64,000 nt of DNA, from NCBI GenBank assembly GCA_002270565.1, contig NQMI01000043.1:90783-154782 (forward strand), read 5' to 3'. Both the position numbers and the translations under genes were made by a program. The notes under the pieces are model-generated. The model had not been told where the DNA came from. It did not search any database and worked only from the letters and a program-made list of their open reading frames with translations. The stretch comes from Stenocarpella maydis. Taxonomy: Eukaryota; Ascomycota; Sordariomycetes; Diaporthales; Diaporthaceae. Positions 22,989-34,894 of this stretch are shown here, piece after piece (position 1 is the stretch's first letter; each line of letters begins with the position of its first letter).

Positions 22989-25900
22989 TCACGGACTTGG
23001 TGGTTCTGAGAAGCCCATGAAAACATCCTCACCCAAGCTACCTGAAAAGAGCGGCTCGACGTTCTGCTGATCGTCCTGGACCGACTGTTGCTCCCCCGGC
23101 TGGTATAACCACGCTCCTGGCCCTGCTGAGGCTCGGCGGGTATCACAGGCCTGACCATCAGTCTCGCCACTCACTCCTTCACTAGACTTCCCGCGCTCGG
23201 TGTGTGCTAGTAGCGGTTCATCCTCGACCTCTTGGATCACACGAGTCCAGCTCCTGTCTGCCACTTCTGCTCGGGCCATATCTTCATTCTTGGCTTCGGA
23301 AGCAGCAGTCCTGCCTTCGACCATGTTTTCATCAAAACCACCGCTTAGGCCATTGAATTGAGCCGGAACTGCCACATCCTGAAGGTTTTCTTCGGGAGAA
23401 AATCCCGTCCGAACCTGAAGAGTAAGAGCTGTTATTGATTTGTGTCGCAGCGCCAGTGATTGATGCATCTTCTCCAGGGCACTGCTTGTCTCAGCCTTCT
23501 GTCCGTATGCTGCGTCCCATTTTTTTCGATCAGCTGAGTGCTTGCAGATCAGTTCCGAAACCACAAAGTGGCCATAATCCCTAGCCCCTTGTATCGCTCC
23601 GTCGTAATCTTTGCCATCAGACCACGCAGTTGCACTCAGCGCATTCGCATTGAGAATGAACTCGACCATGTCCAGCCGGCCCCGAGAAGCGGCAAGGTCC
23701 AAAGCAGTTATTTTTTGATCATCATCCGGAAATTGAAAGACGCATCTCGCATTAACATCCGCACCGTGCTTCAGGAGAGTGGAAGCCGTCGATATGTCTC
23801 CCATTTCAGCTGCAACCATTAATGCAGTGCGCCCGTGGAGGTCTGCAGCGTTGACGTGTGCCCCTTTGTCAAGGAAAAGATTTATAATCTTGTGTTTTCG
23901 CACCATTTCCTCTGGTCGTACTGGATCCCAGACACAAATCGCTTGCAAGGCTGTCTGGCCCTGTTTGCCAAGTGCTGGTGCGTTCAAATTTGCGCTGCGT
24001 TCCATCAGCATGCAGACTAGGGTATAGTCGCCTATACTGGCTGCAGCTTGTAGTGGTGTGAGCGCAATGGAATCCCATAGAGTTTGGTGCTTGTCTTTCC
24101 AGTCGATGTCTTCTAAGGAGTAAGCATTCAAATCTGCCCCTGCACCCAGCATCTCCAGAACGAGTTGATGACCGCCACCAGTAGCTATCCACCTCGCGAG
24201 AGGAGAACCTGGGCTTGTACTTGCCCCTTTCCCCAATAGGAACTTAAATATCTTCCTTGGCACCTCTATGTCTACTATCTTGGGCAGTAGGCAGAGACAC
24301 GCCTCAAGAAGAGGTGTCGATGACCATGATGGTTCGTTGATCATCATATGCTTGTCGGTGATGTACTGGACTTTGTTGAATATGTCATCAATATGCTCCT
24401 TAGAGGTCCAGCCCATCAGAAACATTCTGAGAAGGGCAAGAGAAGGACGTTCGCCCTGGGTCCTAATCGTGGGTTTTGCACCTCGTTGGACCAAATACTT
24501 CAACATGTCCAGGGATGATCCGCAGGCGGCTGCCTCAAACACGTTCATCTCAAGTCTTGCGTTGAAGACGCCAGAATTGGGGTCCACGCCCATGTTCAGA
24601 AGCAGCTCTGCTACACTGAAGTTGCCTAGATAAGCAGCTCTAGCAAGGGCCTCCCCGCCCTCCGTCTTGAGATCACAGCAAAAGGAGGCAAGACATTGCA
24701 TGGCTGCCACATTGCCCATCAAAGAAGCAGTCGCCAAAGCACCGGCGTCGACTTGGAAGCCTCTGGCCAAAAGCCATTGCAGTACCTGCAGTCCGGCCTC
24801 TCTATTGGATGCATCCTCCGATGTTGCGAGGCAAGCAGTGGCATATAGCATCAGCTCTGGAATGCCGGGCTGCTCTGGACGTTGTGGCAGCTCCATCTTT
24901 GAAAACCACGTGAAGTCGATCTCCAGTTCTGACAAGCCTGCCACTCTTCTCCAAAATACGTCATCATCAGGAAAGATAATGCTTAACAGGAACTGCTCAG
25001 CAAGAAGTATCTCCAGGTGCGACTTCTTCGGCTCTAGAACATGTGTGTTTTGGGCATTGTTCTCGATTGCTCCTTCCAAAGGTTCAGCGACATCAAGATA
25101 GTCTCGAGGCACTTCTAGTCCTTGATCTAGACGCCAGATGAATGTCGATCTGCTGCATCTTGCCGGTGTCTTACTATGTGAAACCAGTTTCGGAAACAAC
25201 GAGCGATTCCGGTAACATACATAGTCAAGTATTGAAGACCGCCATTTACTCTGAAGGAATTCCATTGGCCATTTCACAAGGCGATAACGAAGCGGCATTT
25301 CCGGTTGATCAAAGCAGTCGGATGTGATGATGAAGTCGACATTTGCGCCTTTCTCAAGAAGGATTCCAAGACAACGATGATGTTGCGCTTTGTCCTTAAA
25401 GTTCATAATAAACAAAGCGAACTCAGTCAACAACTCATCGGGTTCATTTGACGCTCGGAACTCGTGATTGAAATCGTAATGCTGGATCAAGAGCTTTGCA
25501 CAATCGAGGTTGCCATTGCTTAGTGACTGTTCAATAATTGACAGCCTTTCGTATCGAGTATTATCGCATATATCAAGACGACAACCCCTGTGTATGAGAG
25601 CACGGAGGATGTCCGGGCAATCCATTTGGGCGGCGGAAAGCAGGTAGTCATACCCGCTTTCACAGATCTCGAGCCAGTCGTTCTCCATACCTATTTCTAT
25701 CAGAAATAGGAAGGCTTCTTTATCGAGGTGTATCTGAGCGCCGGAGAGGAGGGTTTCCCAGGCGGCTTTGATGCTTAGCAGGCGGCTCTGGAAAAGACCC
25801 CAACAGCAATGGTCTGGACACTAATGTAAAAGTCATTCGCAGAATATCGGACATGTCGACTTCGCCTGGTGATTGGTAAAGGTACACCAGGTTGTTTGAT

Positions 25901-27039
25901 AGCAGATAAATGACCATGGACAAGTAGTGATGGCTATCAAAGTTCAGGTTCACTTCCTGACCTGTTGGAGAAGCAGGCTCGAATTCTGGCAGTAGTTGAG
26001 CAGCGATGCCAACGAGATGAGATTTCCAAGACGCAGTGCATCTGATGACGGGGGAGATTTCCGAGTGTCTGGCGTTTGAAGAGATCTGCTGGCCTTGTCC
26101 TTCCGCATGCCTAACATTAGCGTGAGGCGATGGCAAGGCTCCTTGCACGGTCTCTGGTGGCCGGTCAGCAAATCCTGCGGTAGCAACTTGAACCGGCGAT
26201 ATGCAATACCTGGCATTCTCTCCAGCATTATGGTGAAAGGAATTCCCTCGATGCACAATCTGTACACCAAGTCTGGAGTCGGACACATGTGAGATGTGTC
26301 ACTCGGTTCGGTTTTGGACGGCGCATCCAGATCGAACAGAGGCTTGAGACTGACAAGCGTGGCTTGAAACAGTTGCATGAGGATTGCCTTAGAGTCTTTT
26401 AAATTCTTCCTGCAAAGAAGAGAATCAAGCAGGTCTGGCGATGGTGTTCGTATGACGACACCACGCGGGAGTGGAGGGAGAGGGCCTGTGAGAGTTTGCA
26501 TTAGCCGGAAATGCACCAGACCTTTGAAGCCGCATCTGTCACAAACCTCGATTCTGCCTTTGGCCCAGAGCGCGATTTCTTCTGAATTCTTTCCAGCATT
26601 TGTCCCAGGGTTTCTCGGTGCCGTTGATTAGGATTGCAGTCGGCTTGCGGAGCTTATTCTTGCCCTCATGCTGGAGTCGCGGGCGAACATGCTGGTAGAC
26701 CAGGGACCAATCCTTTGCCTTCAGCTTCTTCTGCATTCCGAGATCTCGCAGTTTTATTTCCCATACGGATTCTCTGAGGCGGAGTATGCATTAGAACCAA
26801 ATTGAAAACCCTCAGCCTCCCCCCCCCCCCNNNNNNNNNCCCCCCCCAATGGCGACTGGGACACTGGTTGTGGCAAACACTTACGGCATCACAGGGAACT
26901 CAATCTCATTTTCCAATATAGCCTTCACTTCCTTGAGTGTCTTCTTGTCTTCCTGATACAACTTGCGTATCATGGCCGCATTTTGACGCCAGAGTGTATC
27001 GTTCTCGCTGGCTTGACGGCGCTCGAGTGCAGACATCAT
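22989..27039 (-). CDS. Clr5-domain ankyrin-repeat protein
   Basis: A common filamentous-fungal architecture of unknown function. Exons: 27039-26885, 26773-26547, 26485-26210, 26153-25888 and 25820-22989. Phases close at every junction, giving about 1251 residues. Exons 1-2 encode a Clr5-like module: W plus I.KLYQEDKKTLKEVKAILE, then a Y/W-type block VWEIKLRDLGMQKK. The middle is a helical region of unknown fold. Ankyrin repeats occupy the second half, for example NVFEAAACGSSLDMLKYLVQRGA, LTPLQAAASIGDYTLVCMLM and GRTALMVAAEMGDISTASTL. The tail is acidic and disordered. The first intron contains a poly-C tract with nine Ns, an assembly gap that does not touch coding sequence. The gene is followed about 900 bp later by the HET-ankyrin gene in the same orientation. 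Confidence 0.85.
26818..26847. other. Assembly gap (9 N) inside a poly-C tract
   Basis: At least ten C, nine N, then eight C, within intron 1 of the Clr5-ankyrin gene. The true tract length is unknown. Confidence 0.98.
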
Positions 27040-28020
27040 TGTCGGATGAGTCTCAACGAAGACGAACTGAGATGATCAGATACAAGACAGGAAAATACGG
27101 TCAAACCAAGAGAAGTACGTCGAAGTGTGGAATGAAGAAAGAAATCCGAGTCCTTGCGCCATTGTCATGACCGGGGATCTTATAATATTTTCGTGTACTA
27201 GCAACATTCAATGTTGGAAGCTTCAGAGCACAAGGCTCTGGGACTTGGCCCAGTCTCTCAGGTGGACATGTGACCTGCACGTGTCCGTACCCTGCCTGTC
27301 CAAAATCTTTTTGTCCAAATTCTTAGCGCCCAATATTCACCTGCATATTGTGGCGTATTTTCGAGCTCGGGCATTGGTATTCAGGATGGGCACCATTTGC
27401 ATGCACCCGGGGTGACTCTGCATACTCCGTGGTGGCGCGTTTGTGAAACAGACAGCAGCAGGCTGCGTTTGGGCGAAGCACTCAAAGCGCGGAAACCGTG
27501 GGGAAGTATGCACTGTAATTGGTGCATATGTGTTGGATGCTGCCTCCAGATATTGGGCATCTGCTGACTGCATGTCTTGCCTGCTGATGGTGGTCAGAGA
27601 GTCCGGGCTGTCTTGCCCAGCTGGACACTGCCTAACCCGTACCGGTCAGAGCGGTTGCACATGTGCTACTGCCGGTGCAGCGCGTGACAAGTCCATAAAC
27701 TACCTAAGTACATGTAAGTATGCACACTTCAGCAGACGGACCTGGTGCACGTGTGGGCACGCACTGCAGACGGGTGGTGCTCGTAGATGGCACGCCTAAC
27801 CAAGGTCACACTGCGGTTGATTCCGGGGTAAAGTGTAATCCATGCCACCCCTTGAGTTCTCCAATGGCGAAAACTTAGTGGCTGACTACTCTTCTATGTA
27901 TATTGGATGGTAGGCTAAAACGGCAACTTTGATACATGCCCAGTACTGTCTAGAACGGGCAGTAGTTGATGATAGGCAGTAATGAAACTGCTTATGGAGG
28001 TGGAGTATTGTGTTACCATT
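27040..28020. other. Intergenic
   Basis: About 1 kb upstream of the Clr5-ankyrin gene. A Cys-rich frame at 27443-27799 has no recognised homology features, and no repeat was seen. Confidence 0.5.
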
Positions 28021-29121
28021 TCAAGCCCTCAAGGCAGAGTCCAGAATGGCGAACTTGTCCTTTTCAGAATCCAACACGGCCAGCGCATCAAACGGCAAAG
28101 TAACCATGGGCGTGGTGTGCCCAATATCGACATTGAACAAAATGGGGAACTTTTTCTCCGCCAGCCGACCCTCGCACAGCAGGCCCGTGATGACGCCGGC
28201 ATACCGCTCCCTCGCCTTGGGCGAATCATAGCCAAAGGGCCGCCCAACCACGAGCCCCGCCGCATCATCAAACACACCCTGGGCAATCAGGTCCGCCACG
28301 CCGGCCCTCACCCTCTCCAGCGGGTTCCCGGAGACGTCATCATCGCCCATGGCCGTCTCGAAGAAGACGATCCGGCCCCGCCAGTCGGGAACAACGCCGC
28401 GGACGCCGCCCAGGCGCGCCATGACCGTCAGGCAGCCTCCAAAGAGCCGCCCCTCCGCCGTGCCGGGCCGCAGCCACGTCCAGCCCCCCGAGGGCGCGAG
28501 CCGCGGGCGCGCCAGGGACTCGGGCTCCTTGAAGATGGCGGCGGGGCCGGGCGCGTAGGTGGGCGAGCGGGCGACGTCGCCTATCGGCGCCGGGTCCGTG
28601 ATGGCGCGGAAGAGGTGCCGCGTGCAGAACGCCAGCGCCGAGCCCTCGTGGGCCCCGCCGTCGGGGTCCGTCGGCTCGCACGGCTCGCACAGCTCCGGGA
28701 GCGGGCAGGGCCCGTAGAAGGTGCGCAGCCCCGTGGCGGCGTGCAGGAACCAGTGCAGGCCGGTGATGTCGGAGTACCCCACGACGACCCTTGGGCTCGC
28801 GCGCACGCGGGCCTGCAGCTCCGTGTCGGCGAGCAGGGCGGGGAGGAGCTCTGTGAAGGAGGGCCCGCCGATGGTGCAGACGACGGCGGATATGGAGGGG
28901 TCGGTGAGGGCTGTGCGCAGCTCGGAGAGGCGGTTGGTGATGGAGGACTGGATGGATGTGTCTGGGGTGAAGAGCTCGCGGACGTGGTAGCCTTGTGAGG
29001 TGAAGAGGTCCCTGGCCCTGGCGAGGGCGGTGGGGAGGATGTTGTTGAGCCGGGCCGAGGGCGAGACGAAAGCTATCGTGTCGCCCGGCTTCAGAGGTGG
29101 TGGAACTATGGGTGAGGGCAT
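28021..29121 (-). CDS. LD-carboxypeptidase / MccF-like serine peptidase (family S66)
   Basis: S66 enzymes cleave L,D-peptide bonds or, for MccF, the acyl-sulfamoyl adenylate of microcin C. The role of fungal members is not known. It is a single exon of 366 residues from MPSPIVPPPLKPGDTIAFVS; a longer in-frame extension to 29265 exists but places the family TIAFVSPS motif unusually far in. The catalytic triad is visible: Ser117 in VVVGYSDITGLH, Glu255 in IVFFETAMGDDD and His335 in VDIGHTTPMVTLP. CTIGG near residue 82 is the family oxyanion region. All expected elements are intact. Confidence 0.93.
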   Translation of the reverse strand: MPSPIVPPPLKPGDTIAFVSPSARLNNILPTALARARDLFTSQGYHVRELFTPDTSIQSSITNRLSELRTALTDPSISAVVCTIGGPSFTELLPALLADTELQARVRASPRVVVGYSDITGLHWFLHAATGLRTFYGPCPLPELCEPCEPTDPDGGAHEGSALAFCTRHLFRAITDPAPIGDVARSPTYAPGPAAIFKEPESLARPRLAPSGGWTWLRPGTAEGRLFGGCLTVMARLGGVRGVVPDWRGRIVFFETAMGDDDVSGNPLERVRAGVADLIAQGVFDDAAGLVVGRPFGYDSPKARERYAGVITGLLCEGRLAEKKFPILFNVDIGHTTPMVTLPFDALAVLDSEKDKFAILDSALRA

Positions 29122-29940
29122 TTTGGCATGACGTATTTGTGTATTACCCGTGTTGCCTGGCGTATCGTTCTGTACAGCTGAGTCTGGCTCTTGGACTGGA
29201 CCTATTCCGGATAAGATAGGGGAGGCATTTATCCCAGGTGAGACGAGGCTGACGATGGATGTCACTGGCGCCCTTGGGCGTACATATTGTATCCAGAATA
29301 AGTATGGTCGCGAAAGGTGTCATCCAGAGGTGGGCTGGATTTCTAATGTATCGACTTGAACAATTGCACCAGGATCCTTCCAAGGCCGTTTTGTAGACTG
29401 GCTTGCTCTAGATAACGTCTTGCTCGCTTTACGAGGAGAAGTGGGAGGCTGTAGGGTTGATGCAACAGGTTGGATGCCGTACACTATAGCATCAGCAGCA
29501 CAGCTAACAGGGAGGGGAACCCCAGAGCTTGAGCCCAGAAAGTGAGCAAGGACAGGGGCTGCCTCGCGCGCTTCAGCCTTCCACTGCAGGCCCCACCTGC
29601 TGGATTGACGTCGCATTGGCGGGGACCAACAGCCAGCAACTGTATTGTCATGCCTGGCGCCAAAACCCTGCGAGGTTCATCCATCCATCCATCCATCCAT
29701 CCATTCATTCATTCATTGTCTTCGCCAAGTACAGCCACTCTTTCGGCCTCCGTCATTTCCTCGTATGCCACTTGCCTTTGCCTGCCATGCTACTATTACC
29801 CCAAACCATGCTTTCCCAGAATCATTGAGCCTTTCAGGAACATCAATTGCGCCACCTGCTTTTACTCCTCGTCCGACCCAATCAGCCATGGTCAGGCCGG
29901 GTGAAAGGGGCCTCGGCGCCTCTAGATGGGCGCCCATTAA
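29122..29940. other. Intergenic with a CATC/CATT tetranucleotide run
   Basis: Divergent promoter region. A (CATC)n(CATT)n run lies at 29678-29717. No gene recognised. Confidence 0.55.
29678..29717. repeat. (CATC)n(CATT)n microsatellite
   Basis: Ten tetranucleotide units, the first six or so CATC and the last CATT. Confidence 0.95.
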
Positions 29941-30947
29941 TACCGGCCTCCCACCTTACTACTGGACGTCCAACAGGTTCAGGCACTCTGCCTCGTCCTC
30001 GTCTGCCTCGTCCACCTCGACAGCCATGCGCGCGACGGCAAGTACAAGAACAATAACCTCAACCACTCAGCCCGCCCAGGCCACACGATCGACGAGCACA
30101 ACACCACCCCCACCCCCCCCCACCACCGGCTGCCCAACCACACGATGGCATAGCCTACACCGGCAACCCCTACGATGCCGACCCGTCCGCCCTGGCCCGC
30201 GTCCCGACGCCCTGGTCCGAGCTGAGCAGGTTCATGAAGATCGCCCGCCGCATGCGCTGGAAGCTCCCCTTCCTGGGCCAGGGCTACCGCGCCGCCACCG
30301 ACCGCGCCCTCAACACGCCCGACGACCGCGCCGAGGCAGAGCTCATGTTCAAGCTCGACTTCTTCGAGTACTACATGCTCCTCGAGCGCGCCCTGGTGCA
30401 CCTGATGGGCGTCTTTGGCGTGAGGATCACGGGGGCCTTCAGCAGCAGCAGCAGCAACAGCGGCGGCGGACCAGGCGCGAGGGTGCCCGCGGCGCACAGG
30501 AGGAGTGCCGGTGGGAACGGGGCGGCAGCGGCGCAGCCCCAGAGCGACCACCGCTTCCACGCCAACGTCCTCGGCGCCCTCGACGACCCGCGCAACCCCC
30601 TGCACCCTGTCCTCGGCGACGGCGACGCGCGCTACGCCCTCGCCCGCGCCAAGGAGCTGCGCAACCGCTGGAAGAACGCCGACGAGCCCGGCCACCCGGT
30701 GCCGGCGACGGCACGTCCGCTCGAGGACTATGATCTGGAGCGGATCCTCGAGAGCATCTTCGCGGGGCTCGAGGGCGCACACGCCATCGCGGACGGCTAC
30801 GTCGCCGGCGTGCGGGCGCTGGCCGCCGCGCAGGGCGTGTCGGTGCCCGAGGTGGGGGCGACCGCGGCGGCGCCTGGTGGTGCTGCGGGGGATGACGAGA
30901 CGCAATGGGAGTTCATGGTTGATGCGATGGACTGGGAGGCTGTGTAG
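29941..30947 (+). CDS. Uncharacterised fungal protein, frame broken at a C9 tract, 5' end unresolved
   Basis: No function recognised. The reliable part is 30123-30947, reading GIAYTGNPYDADPSALARVP, SELSRFMKIARRMRWKLPFL, then LDFFEYYMLLERALVHLMGV and ending EFMVDAMDWEAV. Upstream, in another frame (about 29950-30110), the sequence VQALCLVLVCLVHLDSHARD, then KYKNNNLNHSARPGHTIDEH, looks like the natural N-terminal half. The two join only if the C tract at 30113-30121 has one base more (or two fewer), so I treat this as a homopolymer error. No clear ATG is visible in the upstream frame. A first exon ending near the CAG at about 29977 is possible. Ser/Gly runs occur in the middle. Confidence 0.6.
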
Positions 30948-31380
30948 AAGGGTATAGGCGTTTTGTATCTGCGCTGGGGGTAGTTGTGCTTGTTTTTTGT
31001 ATGTTCCTGTTTTCGCAAGAGCAGCATGGTCTCCGGGGAGCAGCAACGGCGTTGTACTGGGATTCAGGAATTGGTAGGGGGCGCATGACACGGGCGTTTA
31101 GATCGATACCCAGCGGCCTGGGGGAAACACACACATAGCATCCGTTTAGCTTCACGGGCTGGTACATGGAATCACGCAGATAGATATACCCTAGAGAAAC
31201 TGTCAGCGCCCTGCCCGTGAGGCGTGCCTAGATCAAGACTAGCAGCACCTCCGTACACATGCCCAGATAACCCTACTTGAACGATGGCTCATGTGCAAAC
31301 CAACCCCTGGCCCAGACTCATAAACCTCAGCCCAGACTACGACTCTCGACACATGGCTCCCCAGTCTCCGCTGCGATACG
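30948..31380. other. Intergenic
   Basis: Convergent 3' flanks; nothing recognised. Confidence 0.6.
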
Positions 31381-33296
31381 TCAGTGCTGCCGCACCGTGT
31401 ACTTGAGCCTCATCTGCTGATCAGGCTTGTGAGCAGAGTGCCTGTTCCTGTCGGTGTGCGGCGTCGTGTGCAGCCTGTTGCCCCTGTCGTCAAACAGCTC
31501 AAAGTCGAAGGTGGCCACGAAGAGCGCCACGATGATGCTCATCTCGAGCTTGGCGAAGCGCATGCCCAGGCACGGGTGCCTGCCGACCCCCCACCCGACG
31601 TAGCCGAACGGCACCTTCTTGTCCTCGGCGCGCCCGGGGAGGAACCTGCCCGGGTCCCACTCGCCCGGGTTGGTGTACACGGCCGGGTCGAAGTGCACGT
31701 CGTCGATGAGGTAGAGGGCGAAGCCGTCGCGGGGCACGACCTCGCCCGAGGAGCCGATGGGCACGTCCCGGCCGGATATGTTCTTGCGGAAGGCGGTGCC
31801 GACCAGCTGGAAGCGGATGGTCTCGCGCAGGGCGAGGTCGACCAGGGGGAACTCGGCCTCCCAGTCGTCGAGGCTGAGCGAGGCCAGCACCTCGGCGGGG
31901 GGCTGGCCGCGGCCGGCGCGGTGCCTGCGCAGGGCGGCGTCCACCTCGCCCTGCACGCGGGCGTACCAGTCGCGGTTGGCGGCGAGGTAGCAGAGGAGCC
32001 AGGCCGCGTTGATGCCCGAGTTGATCTGCCCGGCGAAGAGGGCGCCGAGGGTGAACTGCACGCGCGCGGGGGTCCGCTGTTAGCCATTGTTTATGCGGTG
32101 GCCCTCTGTGGAACAAGGGCTGAGTATGCAGTGCGCAGGGGTGCTGGCGGGTGGGTAAGGGGTATTGTATTGTATGCAAGGCGGCCGGGATGGCTTGCAG
32201 GTTGTGACGAGAGTGACATGGGACAAGCAGCTGCAGGCGACGTGTAGCCCCAGGTCGCCCAGCGTCTCGGTATAAGGCAACACAAGAGGCCGCACCGGCA
32301 AACAAGCGGACTCACAGTCAGGATCCGCACGGTGTCCTCGCCCGTGTCCAGCAGGAACTGGAACGCGTCCTCGTGCGTGGCGCCCGTCCTCCTCCTCTCC
32401 CTCGCGATCCCGTCAAAGATGACATAGAGCTTCCCGCCCGCGAGCGTCTGCCTGACGTGGCCGAGCGTCGGCAGCCAGGGGAAGATGATGCGCGCGGTGC
32501 TCGTGTTGCGCTCGATCTCCTCGAACAGCGCCAGCGTCCGGGCCATGAGCCGCGGGGACTCTGCGATCTCGTCGGCGCCCACGGTGCGCATCGTCAGCTG
32601 GTACACGATGCGGTAGATGTCGTCGAAGGGGTCCAGGGTCCCCGTGCCGCCGCCGCCGTCGCGCCTCACGATGGCGCCCAGCGCGGCCGCCGTGTCGCTG
32701 GTCAGGAGCCCGAGGTTGCGCACAAAGTTCTCCTTCTTCATGAGCTTGGTGATGGTCCGGCTGAACCACTGGCTGAACTCGCTGGCCGAGCCGGGCGAGT
32801 TCTGCTTTCCGACCTGGGGGGACGCGGTGAACATGACGGCGTAACTGTTTGCGCGGCCGCGAGGCTCCGGGTCAGCACCAGGCCTGCCCACGAGGTCGCT
32901 TTTATATATATATATATATTGTTCATGTAGTCTTTCCCACCCGGTGAGGCTGTATACTTACCCCTCCGACATGTTGAGGTCCTTGGAATCGAAGAAGGTC
33001 TTCCGCCCCTCGTCCCCCGACAGGCCGACCAGCCTGTGCTTGCCGAAGTAGAAGCTGAAGTTGCCCGTGCTGGACTTGGTGAGGGCGTCCTTGTAGAAGT
33101 CGGACCTGCTCGTGAAGAGGCGCAGGGCCCCGAGGAGCGGGTAGCCCTCCTTGATCTGCTTCGGGGCAGTCTTGGGGAAGGATGGCTGCCATTGGATCTT
33201 GATGAGGAGGGCGAGGACGGACAGGAGGAGGATGGAGACGCTAGCGGTCCAGTTCTGGAATGGCCAGTCAGAGGCGAGTCCCGTTGAGATGGCCAT
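31381..33296 (-). CDS. Cytochrome P450 monooxygenase
   Basis: Haem-thiolate oxygenase anchored in the ER by an N-terminal helix. Exons: 33296-32962, 32844-32316 and 32055-31381. Splice sites are GTAAGT..CAG and GTGAGT..CAG and phases agree, giving 512 residues. The membrane anchor (TASVSILLLSVLALLI) is near residues 17-32, followed by a Pro-containing segment. The I-helix region reads FTLGALFAGQINSGINAAWL. The ExxR motif is LRETIRF. The haem-binding loop is FGYVGWGVGRHPCLGMRFA with the axial Cys. The second intron is long (260 nt). The I-helix has a Gln-Ile-Asn-Ser stretch where many P450s have AGxxT, as in some sterol-demethylase-like families; the substrate cannot be inferred. There is no biosynthetic cluster around it. 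Confidence 0.95.
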
Positions 33297-34266
33297 GGCT
33301 GGCAGTGGGTGAGGTGGCCCAGACGCAGTCGGTACGTTGGTGTGCTCGTGTTGTCGAGCTGTGAGAGCCAGCCAGCCCAACAGCCCAGGAGCAGCGGGGG
33401 AGGATGTGGCAGACTGGGCTGTATTAATTATACCTAAGTAGCTACTATGTATAATACTGTAGTGTAGGCTGCCGCATCCACTGCTCCACCATCCACTCAG
33501 CGTCCCAAAGTGCACAGGCTTGACATGCCCCGTCCTGATACCACCCTGCACTGGGCGATCCCCCCCGTGTCTGTTCAACCGACGAATCACCACTCTGGAC
33601 ATGGCCGGCACAGGGTTCAGCCGGGAGGCGTGCCCCTCGTGGTTTTGTTCCTTCGGACGGACAGACGCAAACCCTTTGATTGCTGTCAGCTTTTATTACG
33701 AGGAGGAAGACAGCCTTGAATCCACATCAAGGTATGGTCCATGGCCGGGCCAGCCGTCTGCGACACCCGGACCGTTATGTGTTACTGTGTATGTTATTGC
33801 TCCAGCCGTGTTGCCCGCGCACCGCCAAGCAGAGACTAGGGGATCCTGTGGCTCCTACCGTTGGAAACGGCGGCGGGCGCTATACTAAGTAGGCAAAGGA
33901 TCGAGCAGCCAGCACTACCGCTGATGACGGCGATGACCGCCTCGGCCAACCACGGCACGAGGAATCTCGGGAGTGGGAGTATCCGGGCCCAAGGACCGTC
34001 TGGGGCGTTTGGTCTTGACATTCATTGCCAGTCTCGAGGCGCGAAGTCGGTGTCAATGTCTATTGTGCGCAACATGGCTTGCAATTAACAGTCAACGTCC
34101 GCCTACCCAGCTTTTCAGGACCGCCCACCCAGCTCGACCCTGTTCGCCCATCCAGTACAACAGATTTAGCGTGCAGCCTACTAGAATTTCTTATACCCCC
34201 TCTCGAGAATACCCCGCCTTAAAGCTCTCAGAGCCCCATATTAACGCGTCTTAAACCCCTCCACAC

Positions 34267-34393
34267 GCCTAGCGGAAGAGCCCTCTATTTGCTTAAAAAA
34301 AAAAAGCCCTTTATATGCCTAGATAAAGCCCCTCTATGAAGCCCTCTATATGCCTAGAGGAAGGGCCCTCTATATACCCAGAGGGCCTTTATA
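34267..34393. repeat. Degenerate tandem repeat, CCCTCTATATGCCTAG type
   Basis: Four to five imperfect copies of a roughly 30-bp unit containing CCCTCTATATGCCTAGA, one interrupted by an A11 run. Confidence 0.7.
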
Positions 34394-34396
34394 GTT

Positions 34397-34448
34397 TAAA
34401 GGGTTAGGAGTTTGAAGGGTTAGGGTCAGGGACTTAAAGGGTTAGGGT
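34397..34448. repeat. Three telomere-like units AAAGGGTTAGG
   Basis: TTAAAGGGTTAGGAG, TTGAAGGGTTAGGGTCAGG and CTTAAAGGGTTAGGGTAG follow one another. They contain TTAGGG but are spaced 20 bp apart, so this is not a true telomere tract. Confidence 0.65.
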
Positions 34449-34513
34449 AGCAGGGTAGCTATCTCTTTTAAGACTCGGAATCTGAGCGACGCATCTGCGC
34501 CTCCCGTTGCACA

Positions 34514-34894
34514 ATGAAACCTTTCGAAGAAACTTCAGCCGGGACTCAGATAGGTTCAAAATGGTTTTCAGAAAACGGCGCGACGAGTTTCGAATTGTTC
34601 CATGAGGAAATCATACGGCATTTCGGAGATTTCTTCCTTCCCACGGGCAACAAGACAAGTGTTCGGGCAAGGCTGAAGTTATGGGCCGCCATTCTGTCTT
34701 TTATTCGGATATCCCTCCTGTCAACCGCACTGCTTGGACATTGGATTGTGTTCTTGGCCAAGTCATACCCTCAGGGTGTTGGGGTCTTTGGTCGTTGCTT
34801 TGTGAGGTTGGAGACTGGGTGGTATGCACTGTGTCCGCCGGGTAGTCCTCCTACAAGGAGGCAATGCCCCAATTGTTCTTCGTCCGACCGGTAA
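34514..34894 (+). CDS. Possible small membrane-segment protein, doubtful
   Basis: A 126-residue frame with one hydrophobic stretch (FIRISLLSTALLGHWIVFL) and an acidic N-terminal part (SFELFHEEIIRHFGDFF) that reads more like protein than chance. No family recognised, no intron needed. It lies alone between repeats and the NTF2-like gene. It may be a fragment of a decayed gene. Confidence 0.25.
   Translation: MKPFEETSAGTQIGSKWFSENGATSFELFHEEIIRHFGDFFLPTGNKTSVRARLKLWAAILSFIRISLLSTALLGHWIVFLAKSYPQGVGVFGRCFVRLETGWYALCPPGSPPTRRQCPNCSSSDR

Larger units (their letters stand above)
33297..34513. other. Intergenic with degenerate repeats and TTAGGG-like units
   Basis: About 1.2 kb. From 34267 to 34393 there are degenerate copies of a GCCCTCTATATGCCTAGAG-type unit. 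From 34397 to 34448 there are three AAAGGGTTAGG units. The rest shows nothing recognisable. Confidence 0.6.

Noticed and set aside
27443..27799. Cys-rich 118-codon frame, possible small secreted protein
   Set aside because: No signal peptide and no ordered Cys pattern; likely chance.
31381..33296. Secondary-metabolite cluster around the P450
   Set aside because: No polyketide or peptide synthase, transporter or pathway regulator is within reach; the neighbours are unrelated.
34397..34448. True interstitial telomere
   Set aside because: TTAGGG units are not contiguous; each is separated by unrelated bases, so only telomere-like.
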